Assembly (NCBI GenBank): GCA_025890175.1
Contig: JANPYM010000012.1
Location: 151,785-215,784, forward strand
Length of the DNA: 64,000 bases
Origin: Ciborinia camelliae
Lineage: Eukaryota; Ascomycota; Leotiomycetes; Helotiales; Sclerotiniaceae
Direction of reading: 5' to 3'
The position numbers and the translations under genes are program-made. The notes beneath the pieces are model-generated. The model ran no database searches, was not told where the DNA came from, and saw only the letters and a program-made list of their open reading frames with translations. Each line of letters begins with the position of its first letter. Position 1 is the first letter of the stretch. Positions 21,143 to 32,119 of the stretch are shown in pieces.

Positions 21143-22404
21143 ATGGATAAAGTTAGATCAATTATGGAGAAGGGTAAGGAAGTTGTTCGACAGGGCAGAG
21201 AACAAGAATTGTTTCAAGGACATGGTTATTCTAAGTCGGAGAGTCCAGATACTAATGCTATTGCTGAGGCTGAGTGGAAGCAATTTGTAAGTCAATTCTA
21301 AAATTCTAAAACCCTTTTCCTTCTCTCCCTCACTGAGAGATCCATGCTAACCTCTGGTGTTATTGTCATTAGCTAAAGTCCGCATATTATCGTGCTGTTG
21401 TTCCAACTGGCTATTTGGAGGTAGATCGACTTCAAAATGATCCAACCTTTTGTCTCCAAACCAATGTTCATAGATTGGACACTGAAACCAGAATCGCTAT
21501 TCTCATGAAGCAATTCAACAGTTATATGGGAAACTCTGGTCGCAACCAGCTGCTACCTACAGATCTTGTATATTATCGACTTGCACAGGAAACTTTCGAG
21601 GTCGAAACCTGGAGAGGCATCCATAACTTTCCCCAAGTTGAAGCTTCATATGCCAACCAGCTCCCCAATCTTACAAACCAACACTCGGATGTTGCATTGG
21701 GAACAGTTTCCGCCGAGGAATTTGACAACAGAAAGCCTTATGAGTGTAGAGGAACTTCTGCCAGACTTTCAAGGGCTCCTACCTTTGGAAGTAGCACCGC
21801 GTCTGATCGGGAATGGACTAATGGTGTCATCCTCGGGTATCTTAACGTTTCTGAAGAGTGGCTAGTTGATGATCCTGTCAATACACCCCCAGAGAGTTTC
21901 ATTGGTGTCCCTTCCGCGCCCCCTAACAGTCCTACCGACGTCCCACGCACTCCTCCCAATAGTCCTGCTAGCAGCAGCAGCTCCAGCATCATTTCTAATT
22001 GCCCGGCTCTCATCAACCATGAGCATTCATGCACCGCTCCCTCGGATGTCTTGCCAGCCTCGCCAGCCCTCAACGCTCGCCCAGCACCAGCTCCTACGGG
22101 TATTATCTACGATGGTCCAAACCCCTCGGCTGCCCTTGACCAACGTCTTGATGATCATGTTGACGCGCCAATCATCGTCGAGGAGATGGAATTTGAGGAT
22201 ATTCGCCGCAGAAATGCAGATTTGGAGCTCAGAATCGTAGGTTCTTCTCACACCATCATTCCCTCTAACCATTGCTAACTTCAAGATTATTAGATCGTCA
22301 GTTTCGTCATTTTCGTGTTTTGTATCGGATGTGTTGCAGCTATCATCGCAGCAATTACATTTGGAACCAAGAAGGAGTGTATTGGTTTTCATGATTGCAT
22401 CTAA
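21143..22404 (+). CDS. Hypothetical C-terminally anchored membrane protein
   Basis: Three exons (21143-21286, 21373-22236, 22294-22404), all in phase 0, encode 372 residues. Introns are GTAAGT...GTCATTAG (86 nt) and GTAGGT...ATTATTAG (57 nt, with GCTAAC branch site). Residues 1-48 are polar. Residues about 49-170 form a folded-looking region (AYYRAVVPTGYLEVDRLQ, RIAILMKQFNSYMGNSGRNQ, YRLAQETFEVETW). Residues about 190-310 are Pro/Ser-rich and probably disordered. A single hydrophobic helix at 337-360 (IVSFVIFVFCIGCVAAIIAA) is followed by a 12-residue tail with two cysteines. There is no N-terminal signal peptide, so tail anchoring in an internal membrane is the natural reading. I recognise no family. 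It lies directly after two blocks of locally duplicated DNA. Confidence 0.7.
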
Positions 22405-23605
22405 ATCAACCACCAGAATGGAACGATATCATGTAGTTGCTTGGCTCGTGGTTGTACAATGAAGGTTTATTAGCTGATATTTACCGGTTATTCCTCTTCA
22501 TTCTATAGTTTCTTAACGTATAATCGAATATAATATGGGGAATACCTTTGATGTTTTGTACTGATGTGATGATATTATTTGGATGTTTGATAATATATGA
22601 ATGTATGATACAGTTTGAATCCATGGTACTATTTGAATATATGAATATATGAACAGAAGTTAAAAGCAATCCAGAACTTGATTATCTAGTTTTAACCCGA
22701 TGATTGTAAGCAAGTATTCCTCTCAAAATTCCCCCAGCCAATACATTCATTCATCCATCCAACTCTATATTAACGAGTCTTGGAACCACCGGGTCTTTTC
22801 AACACTACCTGGCAAGTGGACATTATTTAGATATTCAAGTGTAACTTGGATACTGTAACTATTACCCATATACAACTCTCATCACCTCACTTCCGATGCA
22901 TATTATATTGACTGTAGTGACTAGCTAGTCGCTGCTACTTCCATTTAGCAGGCCCTCATTCGTCGCCATTCACTACCAACACTAACATGCAAGACTCAAA
23001 CTGGCATCTAAACATCTAAACAAGAGTGAAAAATCGGAACCCGATCACAATAAAACATTATACATTCATATATTCATATCATCTATTCTCCCGGTAAAAT
23101 CAATAGTCTAATCCCAGACTGAACACCTAGATACCTCCGTTCAACACCAATACCTAAATACAACTTGAACCCAATCTCTTACGCATTCCAACCAAAACCA
23201 TCTTGATCTCAATCCGATAGATACCCATAAAAGAAACTTGAAGTCAAAAAGGAAGAATGATTATTAGCACTGCTAATATTAACCTCATCTTTTCATTTGG
23301 CTTTGTTTCATTTCGTTTCAAATCATACATACCTAGCTGAAAATATCAAGAAATTTCCTGTACAGTCACAACCCAGACCTAGACCTACTCCTCGAAGCTT
23401 AAATTTTCTCAGGCTTGATGAAAGATAATTACCATACAGCAGAGTGTGATTGATGACTCGAATATAACAACTATCTATTGTCGGCTCATCTCAGGCTGAT
23501 GAACATACATATGTGGTAGTAAGGTGATCAGCAATAGTAGGTATAAATCTTCTGTAGTATTGATGGTGTAGAGCTAAGAGGGTGCGGGTGGGAGCGAACT
23601 GATAT
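22405..23605. other. Intergenic, no gene seen
   Basis: AT-rich region between the tail-anchored protein gene and the MITE-like element. Nothing codes convincingly. Confidence 0.5.
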
Positions 23606-24007
23606 GCCTGAAACGAAGTGGAAGGGTTTCGGGGCAGGAGCAAAAACGACCCCTTCACTTTACTGCGATCGGATCACGTGAATTCTTACGTAAAATATCA
23701 TATGATTCTTTACACCCACACGTGGTGCGGTTCAATCGGTCCAATCAGCCAATGCCCCCGGACGCCGGGGCTCTGCCTACGCTCGTATCCTACCTATCCA
23801 TGGATCAATCAATTTTGTGGCGACGTCGCTATAGTGGTATGTGTTATCACGTGACCTCATCTCAGACGGTCATCGAAGTTACTCTCAAAATCATCATATA
23901 TCGGGTGGGCACGTGTCGGTCATGTGATACATCACGTGATCCTATCGCCATAAAGTGGAGGGGTCGTTTTTGCTCCTGCCCCGAAACCCTTCCACTTCGT
24001 TTCAGGC
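23606..24007. mobile_element. MITE-like element with ~76-bp terminal inverted repeats
   Basis: The left end starts GCCTGAAACGAAGTGGAAGG and runs to GGATCACGTGA near 23681. The right end (about 23932-24007) is its reverse complement with only a few mismatches. The internal ~250 bp has no transposase and carries further CACGTG/TCACGTGA motifs. A shortened relative lies at 49133-49254. A clear target-site duplication is not visible (left flank CTGATAT, right flank AAAACC). It fits a non-autonomous DNA transposon; the superfamily is undetermined. The gap to the next gene (24008-24277) holds nothing else. Confidence 0.85.
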
Positions 24008-24277
24008 AAAACCCCACAGCTTAATCTTGACGACACACAACCCATCCAACCAAACTTCATCAATTACAGAATCCTCATCTCTCACATATATATTTTAAAA
24101 CACCTCATCAATTATGCGAAACGGATGCTGATTGAGTTGTTCAAACATAAAGCTCTACAAGCTACGCAACACAAGCTACAAGTAAGGTCATGAAGGGGCG
24201 TTGCCAACAATACTACGAGCCATAGGCGAGGACTATCATTGGCCCCAGCGGCCGTACTCAAAGATCATTCAGTCAAT

Positions 24278-25882
24278 ATGGAACCCCATTCTATAGCGAA
24301 GATGGCCAAAGTGGCAAAAGAAATTCGCAAGCAACACTTGGATCGTTGGGTTTCACCATTTATCTATGACCAAAGGGTAATCAAAACGTATGGAGAAGAA
24401 GATTGATTATGTTTCTGGTCAACTTGATGAGCTCCTTAAGTTATACAAGTTCCTTGGAGAGAAAGTGGAATATCTCGAGGATAAGATACCTCAGGAGGTC
24501 GTCCGACGTTATGGATTGAAAGATGAGCCCCTCATTGATGTCATTACAAAGTTCCATGACGGACGCTGCTGTCGGAACCCAAAATGACCTAAGACTGGTC
24601 AATTCCAAAGTTGTATTAACTGCAAAACGTGTTGGGGTTATTTATTCCAAGACCGTCAATATGGAAAACGATACCACAGCTTTGGCCAAAGATATCAAAT
24701 CAATTGGCTTGAATACGGAATCAACATCGGAAGATATTAAGAAACTATCAGAGTCCGAAGATAAGCTATTGATCAATGGAAAGACCATCAACGACCTTCT
24801 TCAGAGTACAAAGAGTATTGAGGATATAATTCCAGATATCAATACTCTCATAAGTGATAGGATTACAATGAACAAAACACTTCCGGATATTCTTCAAGGT
24901 ACTGAGACTGTTGTCAAGGCATTACCAGATTTCCAAACACTTCTAAACGATAGGACTATTATCGACAAAACGCTTCCAGATGTACTTGAAAAAACCAAAG
25001 CAATCGAAAAAGCATTTCCAGATCTGCAAATGTTCGTGAACCATAGAACTATAATCGATCGAACACTTCCGGACTTACTCCAAAAAACCAAAACAATCGA
25101 AAAAGCTCTCCCAGACTTCAAGACGTTCGTAAACGATAGGACTATTATCGATCAAACACTTCCGGATCTACTTCAAAAGTCCAAGTCGGTTGAAGATGCA
25201 CTTCCAGATCTTAAGACACGTCTAAGCGAAGAAATCGATAAATTTTCGAAAGGTCTAGATGAAAAGTGGTGTCAGAACAATAAGGAAGCCCTTGAAGTAG
25301 TGGAAAAGATTCCAGGGGCCATTAAGACGGGACTCGAAAGTTCATTCGATGAAGCGAAGGAGAAGGTGGACAAAATCTCAGACGCCATCAATACCAAGCT
25401 CGACAGCTCATTCGATGAAGTGAAGGAGAAGGTGGACAAAATCTCAGACGCTATTAATACCAAGCTCGACAGCTCATTCGGTGAAGTGAGGGAGAAGGTG
25501 GACAGCATTCTAGATGCTATCAATACCAAGCTTGAAAGCTCATTTGGTGAAGTAAAGGAGAAGGTGGACAATATTCCGGACGCTGCTAAGAAAACACTTG
25601 AAGATTCACTCGGTCAGGTTAAGGAGAAGGTGGAAGAAATACGCAGGATAAGTAATCAGACATTACTAACTGGGGAGGTGCGAAATTCTTAAGGAGTCTG
25701 AACTCATTGCTATAGCAAAGCACGCGCAGGTATGCAACCTCGTAGCTCCAGGGAATTATATAAAGACGATCCTTGTTGGAAGGCATGATTGCTCCCAGAT
25801 TATTAGACTACTAGGAATGCGAATTTTGAAGCAGGAGTGTAGATTTGATGTGACTGTCATCTCAAAAGATATGAAAATATAA
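24278..25882 (+). pseudogene. Coiled-coil repeat protein gene with several frame breaks
   Basis: A protein-like reading starts at ATG 24278 (KMAKVAKEIRKQHLDRW). It shifts frame near 24377-24395 into KKIDYVSGQLDELLKLYKFL, shifts again near 24560-24600 into the long frame ending at 25692, and once more near 25680 into SELIAIAKHAQVCNLV, which ends at 25882. The long part contains two repeat types. Four to five 31-residue units share RTIID-TLPDLLQKTK-IEKALPDF (about 24840-25210). Four to five 22-residue units share LDSSFDEVKEKVDKISDAIN (about 25330-25650). Both suit long amphipathic helices. No signal peptide or membrane helix is seen. Frame breaks suggest a decaying copy, although each coincides with a GT...AG interval. 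A related broken fragment lies at 40237-40792. Family unknown. Confidence 0.6.
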
Positions 25883-26047
25883 TCGTGGGTGTAGTCGACC
25901 TACTTCTGCTTATTTTGAACATGGTAAAATTTAAAAGATCTCGGGAGGGAACGCTCCGCTTAATGCTTATATGACAAACGTGAGTTCATGCGTTGACCAA
26001 AACAGCGAAAAATGGCTTGCGCCGAAGAGAATTGATGTGATTTCAAC

Positions 26048-26299
26048 TCAGCAATCCCCAAAGTATCTTTGTCGAATCTCCTCCATGGCTTGCGCTGTAG
26101 GTATTGGATCCAGAAACTTATCAATTCCTTCTTTCCAAAACATATTTTGCGGATTAACATACATTGCTGTCGTATACTCCCAATAGAAGGGATACCAACC
26201 AGCAGTCTCCCAATCAACGATCCCCATCGCCTTATCACCATCTGCGAGAATGTTGAGACTACTCAAATCACCATCTTGCTTGGCGAGTATTATATCCAT
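26048..26299 (-). pseudogene. Aminoglycoside-phosphotransferase-like (APH) fragment
   Basis: The minus-strand frame reads DGDLSSLNILADGDKAMGI, then VDWETAGWYPFYWEYTTA and VNPQNMFWKEGIDKFL, which is the C-terminal half of the fungal APH/choline-kinase-like family. The catalytic HGDL motif has become DGDL. The N-lobe (nucleotide-binding part) is absent upstream. The conserved downstream motif GIVDWETAGW is intact. It ends at a stop shortly after RQRYFGDC. This is a truncated relic of a metabolic-type kinase-fold protein, not evidence of drug resistance. The region to 26760 holds no other gene. Confidence 0.75.
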
Positions 26300-26760
26300 A
26301 CCTACCTAGGTACCTATTTGGTACTCCCGCCCTGAGAACTTGGAATTCTACCGAATATCTACGAGTGTGTGGCCTGGATGCTCAACCACGCAGACCCTTT
26401 CCTTCTCGACAAATCTGTTTTCAATACTTCCAGCAGTGGAGAAATGTAGGAGTGCAAGTTCAGTTATAGTTGTGTGTATTAATTAATGTTAAGGTTATGT
26501 TGGTTACTAGTGCAGTGTAGTCAGAGGCTACCTTAAATAGCTAGCTAGGTTAGCGGGACTGCAACTGAACTTCATCTCGGTTCGGAATTTTGATCTGGAT
26601 TTTATTTGGACTTAGATGATGGAAATGATCAAATTAAATTACTAGTAAAGTATCAAAATAACTAATAATCGAGACAAAAATTCTTTTTTCCTCATTCCAA
26701 CCCTTAACTACCAACCTAAATCTTACCTACATAAATAGACATCCTCTTGAAGGCACCTAA

Positions 26761-28487
26761 TCAAATCCCATAAATGCTCTTCGCACTATACACAAAAAGC
26801 CAATCCAGCTCTTCCTCATCCAAGAACGGAGCATTCAATATAGCTTCAAGGTTCGCCTTATGATTGTATGAATATGGCCAATCCTATTTATTCCACAAAT
26901 TAGTATTAGTCAATTCCCTTCCTTCCTAGATAGAGAGATAGATTCCCATGATATAAACTCAACACCTACACTTCCAAACGTAAGGTGACTCTTGGGTACA
27001 TCATACGCCAACAATCCCAAAACCTGATGAGGATATGTCGGTCCAGCACTAATAATAGCAACGTTCACAATTAGATTAAATTCCTATCTCAATCGCATTT
27101 ATCCCAATCCTCGAGAACTCAGAACTTAGAACTTACCTATCCCACCAAAATCGCGTTCGCAATAGGTGGTAGAAATCACTATAATTCCCCCCCGATCCCA
27201 ATGTAGGAAGTAAAAACCGATCAATAATCGACGGGAATGAATCTCCCACGTGCGATATTTGATACAGGATATTGCTGTATTTCCGGATCGTCCCCGAGAG
27301 AAAAAGATCCATGACCGTTCTCGCGGTATCGAAATAAAATTCGATGAGTCGGGGTGGATAGATGGCTATAGATGGCATTTCAGCGACAATATCAAGATCG
27401 TCGGTCAAGAGGGGAGGAGAGGGGAGGAAGATGAAGATGAAAACTTACTAGGATTCGCTTCAATTAATTCATCGTGATATCGAAGATATGGTGTATGAGG
27501 ATGTATAAAGATCGTAAGACTTTCGTTATTCGAGAGTTTTTCCAACGTTTCGAAAAATGCTACAAATTTGGGATTTCCTAGATAATATCCTTCGTAATTG
27601 GATAGTAGGATGATGCCTACGGCACCAAGCTTCGAAAGACTATGTTTTGCTTCTATGATACTATTGTTTTTTTTTTCCCCTTAGTCGGGATTCATGATGA
27701 TGAAATGAATAAATACTACTTACGATTCTTGAATATATGGCAAGGGGATCACGGCAACGAATGAAAATCGTACAGGATATTTTCGAATTAGCTGATGGTT
27801 TCTTGTCAGTCACTACCTAATATTGTATACGGTTTGGTTGGTTGGTATATTATACTAACAGCTGCCTGCCATTCATTGAGAAGTCGTGCTAATGCGACGG
27901 ACTTTTTTCGATCACCAGGGAAAACTGTGGAACCGGGTGTTGATATGGATAATATACTGTGTGAGATATCTATGCTAAGAATGAGACAAGGTAATCATGC
28001 TCGAGATAATATAACGCACTCAAGCTCTTCATAAATTCAAACTGAGTCTCGATACTCCAAGGTGGAGTTGGTCCACCACCAGTCGTTGGGATAAGATCAT
28101 GGTACCAATCCGGAATTGAGTGTGCTGTTTGATAAATAAATCGCCAGTTAGAACTTCAGAGCCAACTTGACTGAGTCGTTCAATACTTACCATGGGTATC
28201 AATTCGAATGTCAAAATGGGAAGTGTGGTTCGAGCTCGTTGGAATGCTTTGGTTAGCGGAGAGAATATTATCGATTGACTCTAATGCTGGTATTGTGAAG
28301 TTAAATGCTAGGAGATCAATTCCATCTAAAAGAGTCAGGATTGTCGAGATGGATTCCTGGTATTATATATCATACCTCGTTGCGCAACTTTGAGAATCTC
28401 TTTCGAGAATGCCGATAATGCAAATACCGCATGGATGGAAGTCGCTAGACATAGTATCACAAGGGATGGAACCGCTCTTAAAAACAT
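26761..28487 (-). CDS. Amidohydrolase, 6-methylsalicylate/γ-resorcylate decarboxylase type
   Basis: Nine exons on the minus strand (28487-28376, 28325-28191, 28124-28020, 27969-27860, 27791-27724, 27660-27449, 27365-27137, 27048-26970, 26883-26761) encode 390 residues, with every junction in phase. The N-terminal ~23 residues form a hydrophobic signal-like segment (FLRAVPSLVILCLATSIHAV). Metal-site features of the amidohydrolase-2 family are present: H82-x-H84 in DTHAH, a His in FIHPHTPY, a His in ISHVGDSFPSIIDRF, and the late Asp in FGSDWPYS. FWWDSAGPTYPHQVLGLLAY is the usual family block. The family decarboxylates aromatic acids using a divalent metal. The secretory signal is unusual for it. 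No polyketide synthase lies nearby, so the substrate is unknown. The exon 6-7 junction is the least certain. Confidence 0.85.
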
Positions 28488-30474
28488 AATTGTTGGTTAC
28501 TAATAAAACGATTTTACAAGTCTCAATGATGAACTTTCATATGCGTGAAAACCAAGACTATATAGCTAGCTTAACATCTCATATATGTGAATAATGACGT
28601 ACTACTTATGCAGCATTTCATTAATAACAAGATAATTGATCTTTGCCTGTCGCTTCCAATCCATTACTTTGCATCCGCATCTGCTTCCGAACGTAGCACA
28701 ACGATTATTCTTTAACGAATTGGGAAAACGACAGTAGCTGGAGTGCCACTAGAACATGGAATGGAATTACTGTGATGGCCATAATTACGGAAAAAATAGT
28801 CGTAAGAAGTGCAGGAATGTGGAAAAGAACCCTGGATTCCTAATCCGGTGTAGCAAGAACCATCTTAGTCCAATGTCTAGGACTGCATGGAATGAAGATT
28901 TACAATAGAAACTAGAAAGCAAGAATAGAAACCTTTTCTCGCACCACTCTATTAATCACAGAGAACATGTGAATCCCGACGCATTTAACTTACTGTAACA
29001 TCAATCCAAGGATATACTTTAAACTTTGTTGATACATCTTTTCATATTACCTTGGATTGGGCGCAAACTTCACAGTTTATGTGCAGATATCTTCATTGAG
29101 ATCTTGGCGGATTTTTTGGCGTCTCAATAACAATCCAATAAACTTTGGGACGGATGGATAGGTAATTGAACAAATATATAACCCGAAGACAATCCACCAT
29201 ATCCCTCCCGCCCATTTGTATTTTTGTGTTGTCACGAGAAAGATACTCGATATACCAAAAAAGACTCACAGTAGTATGTTATAGATTGATAAATCGATAT
29301 AATCAAGGCGAAGACGATTGCTTGCTAAATAAGACGAATGTACGTACGTATAGGTTTTTCTGGTGATAATATGAGTACTGTAGGTATCGCCGTATCGCTA
29401 GTGAGGGGTAGGTTAAATGGTGCAAACACATGTCGTAAGAGAAGACGGGGGAGGTAAAAGCTCCTCAATCCACATACGTATGGAGAGGTATAAGAAAATC
29501 GAAGACGGCCATCAGATATTCCTAGGTAACTTTGAGATGGCATATATAGCAAAGGCGACATTGTCATATTAAAGAGAAAGATTCATATTGATGTTTTGGT
29601 GTTTTGGTGTTTAGTCCTTTTTAGCGTTTTAACTTTTGCTTGCAATTGAGGACAGGGGGGGGGTGGTGGACAACTTGTTGGGGTTAAAATCCGCCGGAAA
29701 AACAATGTCCCACAGTGAAAGCCACCCTGTAGGCTGTAGGCTGTTGGCAACTTGGCCTAGACTTGTAGGTTAAGGTTAAGCCCAACAATACCAAGCTTTT
29801 TGGTTTGTACGGAGTAAACCTTAAGGTTACAGACTCAGTTCACTGAACACCCAGGTAGTGAAAACTCTTCTTGGAGAGATTTTTGACCATCTTGAGCATT
29901 AACCTTCACGATTTTCGCAAAATGATTTATATTTCCGATATTCCATCGTATTTACTGTGGTGGTGCTATGCTATTCACTAGGTTGAGATTCTAACAAACA
30001 AATCATCATGCAACGCATACGGTTACTGGAAGACAAGACTCAAGAGAAGCCTCAAGAGAAGCTTCTCAAGAACCCCCAAGTCTGATTTAAGTTTTCATTT
30101 CCCCTTTCTTATCTAAACATCACATGCCATTTTGGAAGCTTAAATTGTTCTATCCTTCTTTCCCTTCTTTTCATTCTTTTTAATCGTTTGTTCCGTTCTT
30201 GATTTGTTCGATGATTCATATGTGCAAGGCGCAGATATAACGAGGCTGTGCTGCTGAATCTGTAACTAATAAGCAATGACTGCTCAGTGAGTGGATATAC
30301 CTGCACCCTGACATAAAATACCTATACAACGATTCCGAAGATCATCAACTTTGCGTCATTTCTCCGATTTCTTTTGGAACTTCAATTCACATATTGAAAA
30401 GCTTCCATTTCCTTCCAGATACTTTTTCTACATCGGAGACCCATCATAGAAACCCTATTCCTACTGTGAAGAAA
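28488..30474. other. Intergenic, no gene seen
   Basis: About 2 kb. A G-run occurs near 29656. Open frames are short and unconvincing. The last ~100 bp is the leader of the coiled-coil gene that follows. Confidence 0.45.
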
Positions 30475-31743
30475 ATGGCAACCAAACATATTCTAGCTTC
30501 AGCTACTCAAAACGCACATCTCCTCTCCATACTTTCACGAACAGATCATGCACCCTCCGAGTACGCCCAAGTCAAACAATATCAGTTATCTCTCGAGGAC
30601 ATTATCTCCCGAGAAGCGCAAAGAGTAAGAGCTTTGACGGCAAGAAGTGCAAAGGAATATCAAGACCATGAAGAATATCAAGACTCTACTGTCAAACGTT
30701 TAGCCTACAAATTGAGTGGGAGAAAACATAAATTTGTCGAGAAAGAAGAGCAGGAACATCGAGAATGGTTAAACGCGATTCAGAATGAGTTGGAAGCCAA
30801 GCGTCACTTTGCTCATTTAAGTAATACACTTCAAGAAGCTAGATCAAGAGCTTCATCATTGAAACCTCTGGTGGAAGAACATCATGCAGCCCAAGTCGAG
30901 CTTGATAACCTTTATCATTCTATATTCTCCGGCCCATCATCCGAATTCCCCACTGAAGATTCAAAAGAGCATCTTCTTTCTCGCGCTAAAGATTCATTCG
31001 AAGAGGGACAATCACGACTTCTTACCGAATCTCACGTGCTATCAATCTTGCAAAATGCTTCCACGTTCATGAATCAATGTATGAAAAGCCTAAATGATGC
31101 GTTAAAATCATCAACTATGGATGCGCTGGGAGTTGATAGAGGATTTGTTGATATGACGGAACGATCCTCACTCGCACTAGCTCAATCTCTCTCTTCTCGA
31201 GTCGAGATGTTGGTTTGTCAAGCTCGACGAATGCAACCAGCGGTTCAACCACTGGGTCCGATGAAAATTGCTCAAGGAAATATAATGTCCGATGTCCTTT
31301 TCGATAATACGCTCTCGGATCTGAAATTTCAAAAAAAGATTGAAGAGTCAAAACGTCAGGTGGTAGCAGCACAAACACGATTGATTCAAGAGACGATGCA
31401 TAGCAGTGAACGATTGATGAACCTTCGTGAGGAAGTCAAGGAAAGGAAAAAGGATTTGGAAGGGAAAAGAAGGGAATTACAGGATGAAAGAGCAGCTTTA
31501 TTTGAGAAGGTGATCAACAGTCGCGAAATCAACAGTCATGAAATCAACAGTCGCGAAATTTCGGACGCTTCTCAGGAACTACAAAACAATGTCCAAATAG
31601 AATACGACAATTCAGAATTTCAATCGCAATCGCTTCAATGGGATGGCAAACAACTTATTCACGATTCATTGTTTGGACGAGGATATCACGAACAAGAACT
31701 ATCACCATATCATATACCTCCAGCAGGGACTTATAATTTTTAG
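30475..31743 (+). CDS. Hypothetical coiled-coil protein
   Basis: Single exon, 422 residues, from ATG at 30475. The frame is open further upstream to 30394 but has no ATG there. The protein is highly charged with helical heptad-like stretches: ARSAKEYQDHEEYQD, KFVEKEEQEHREWLNAIQ, LEAKRHFAHLSNTLQEARSR, and near the C-terminus EEVKERKKDLEGKRRELQD. Close to the end is a short duplication in which NSREI/NSHEI is repeated three times. No enzyme motif, signal peptide or membrane helix is visible. It resembles conserved ascomycete hypotheticals with long coiled coils; a structural or scaffold role is only a guess. The coding region itself looks intact. Confidence 0.75.
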   Translation: MATKHILASATQNAHLLSILSRTDHAPSEYAQVKQYQLSLEDIISREAQRVRALTARSAKEYQDHEEYQDSTVKRLAYKLSGRKHKFVEKEEQEHREWLNAIQNELEAKRHFAHLSNTLQEARSRASSLKPLVEEHHAAQVELDNLYHSIFSGPSSEFPTEDSKEHLLSRAKDSFEEGQSRLLTESHVLSILQNASTFMNQCMKSLNDALKSSTMDALGVDRGFVDMTERSSLALAQSLSSRVEMLVCQARRMQPAVQPLGPMKIAQGNIMSDVLFDNTLSDLKFQKKIEESKRQVVAAQTRLIQETMHSSERLMNLREEVKERKKDLEGKRRELQDERAALFEKVINSREINSHEINSREISDASQELQNNVQIEYDNSEFQSQSLQWDGKQLIHDSLFGRGYHEQELSPYHIPPAGTYNF

Positions 31744-31973
31744 CCTGGAGATTCAAATCAAATCAAATCAAATTATCCCCAGCAGGATTCAATGCCTGAT
31801 CGATCCTTCATGATATCCATCGGGATAGAGAAGTAGGAACCTCGTGTTTGGCAAACGGTGGCTTGGTTTTTGGCGTTGGGAACTTGGGATTCTTGGGATT
31901 CTTGGGACTAGGTATATATCAGGAGATTTATTAAGATGGGTAGATATATGATTATATACAGGACCTAGATACG

Positions 31974-32119
<146 letters not shown>

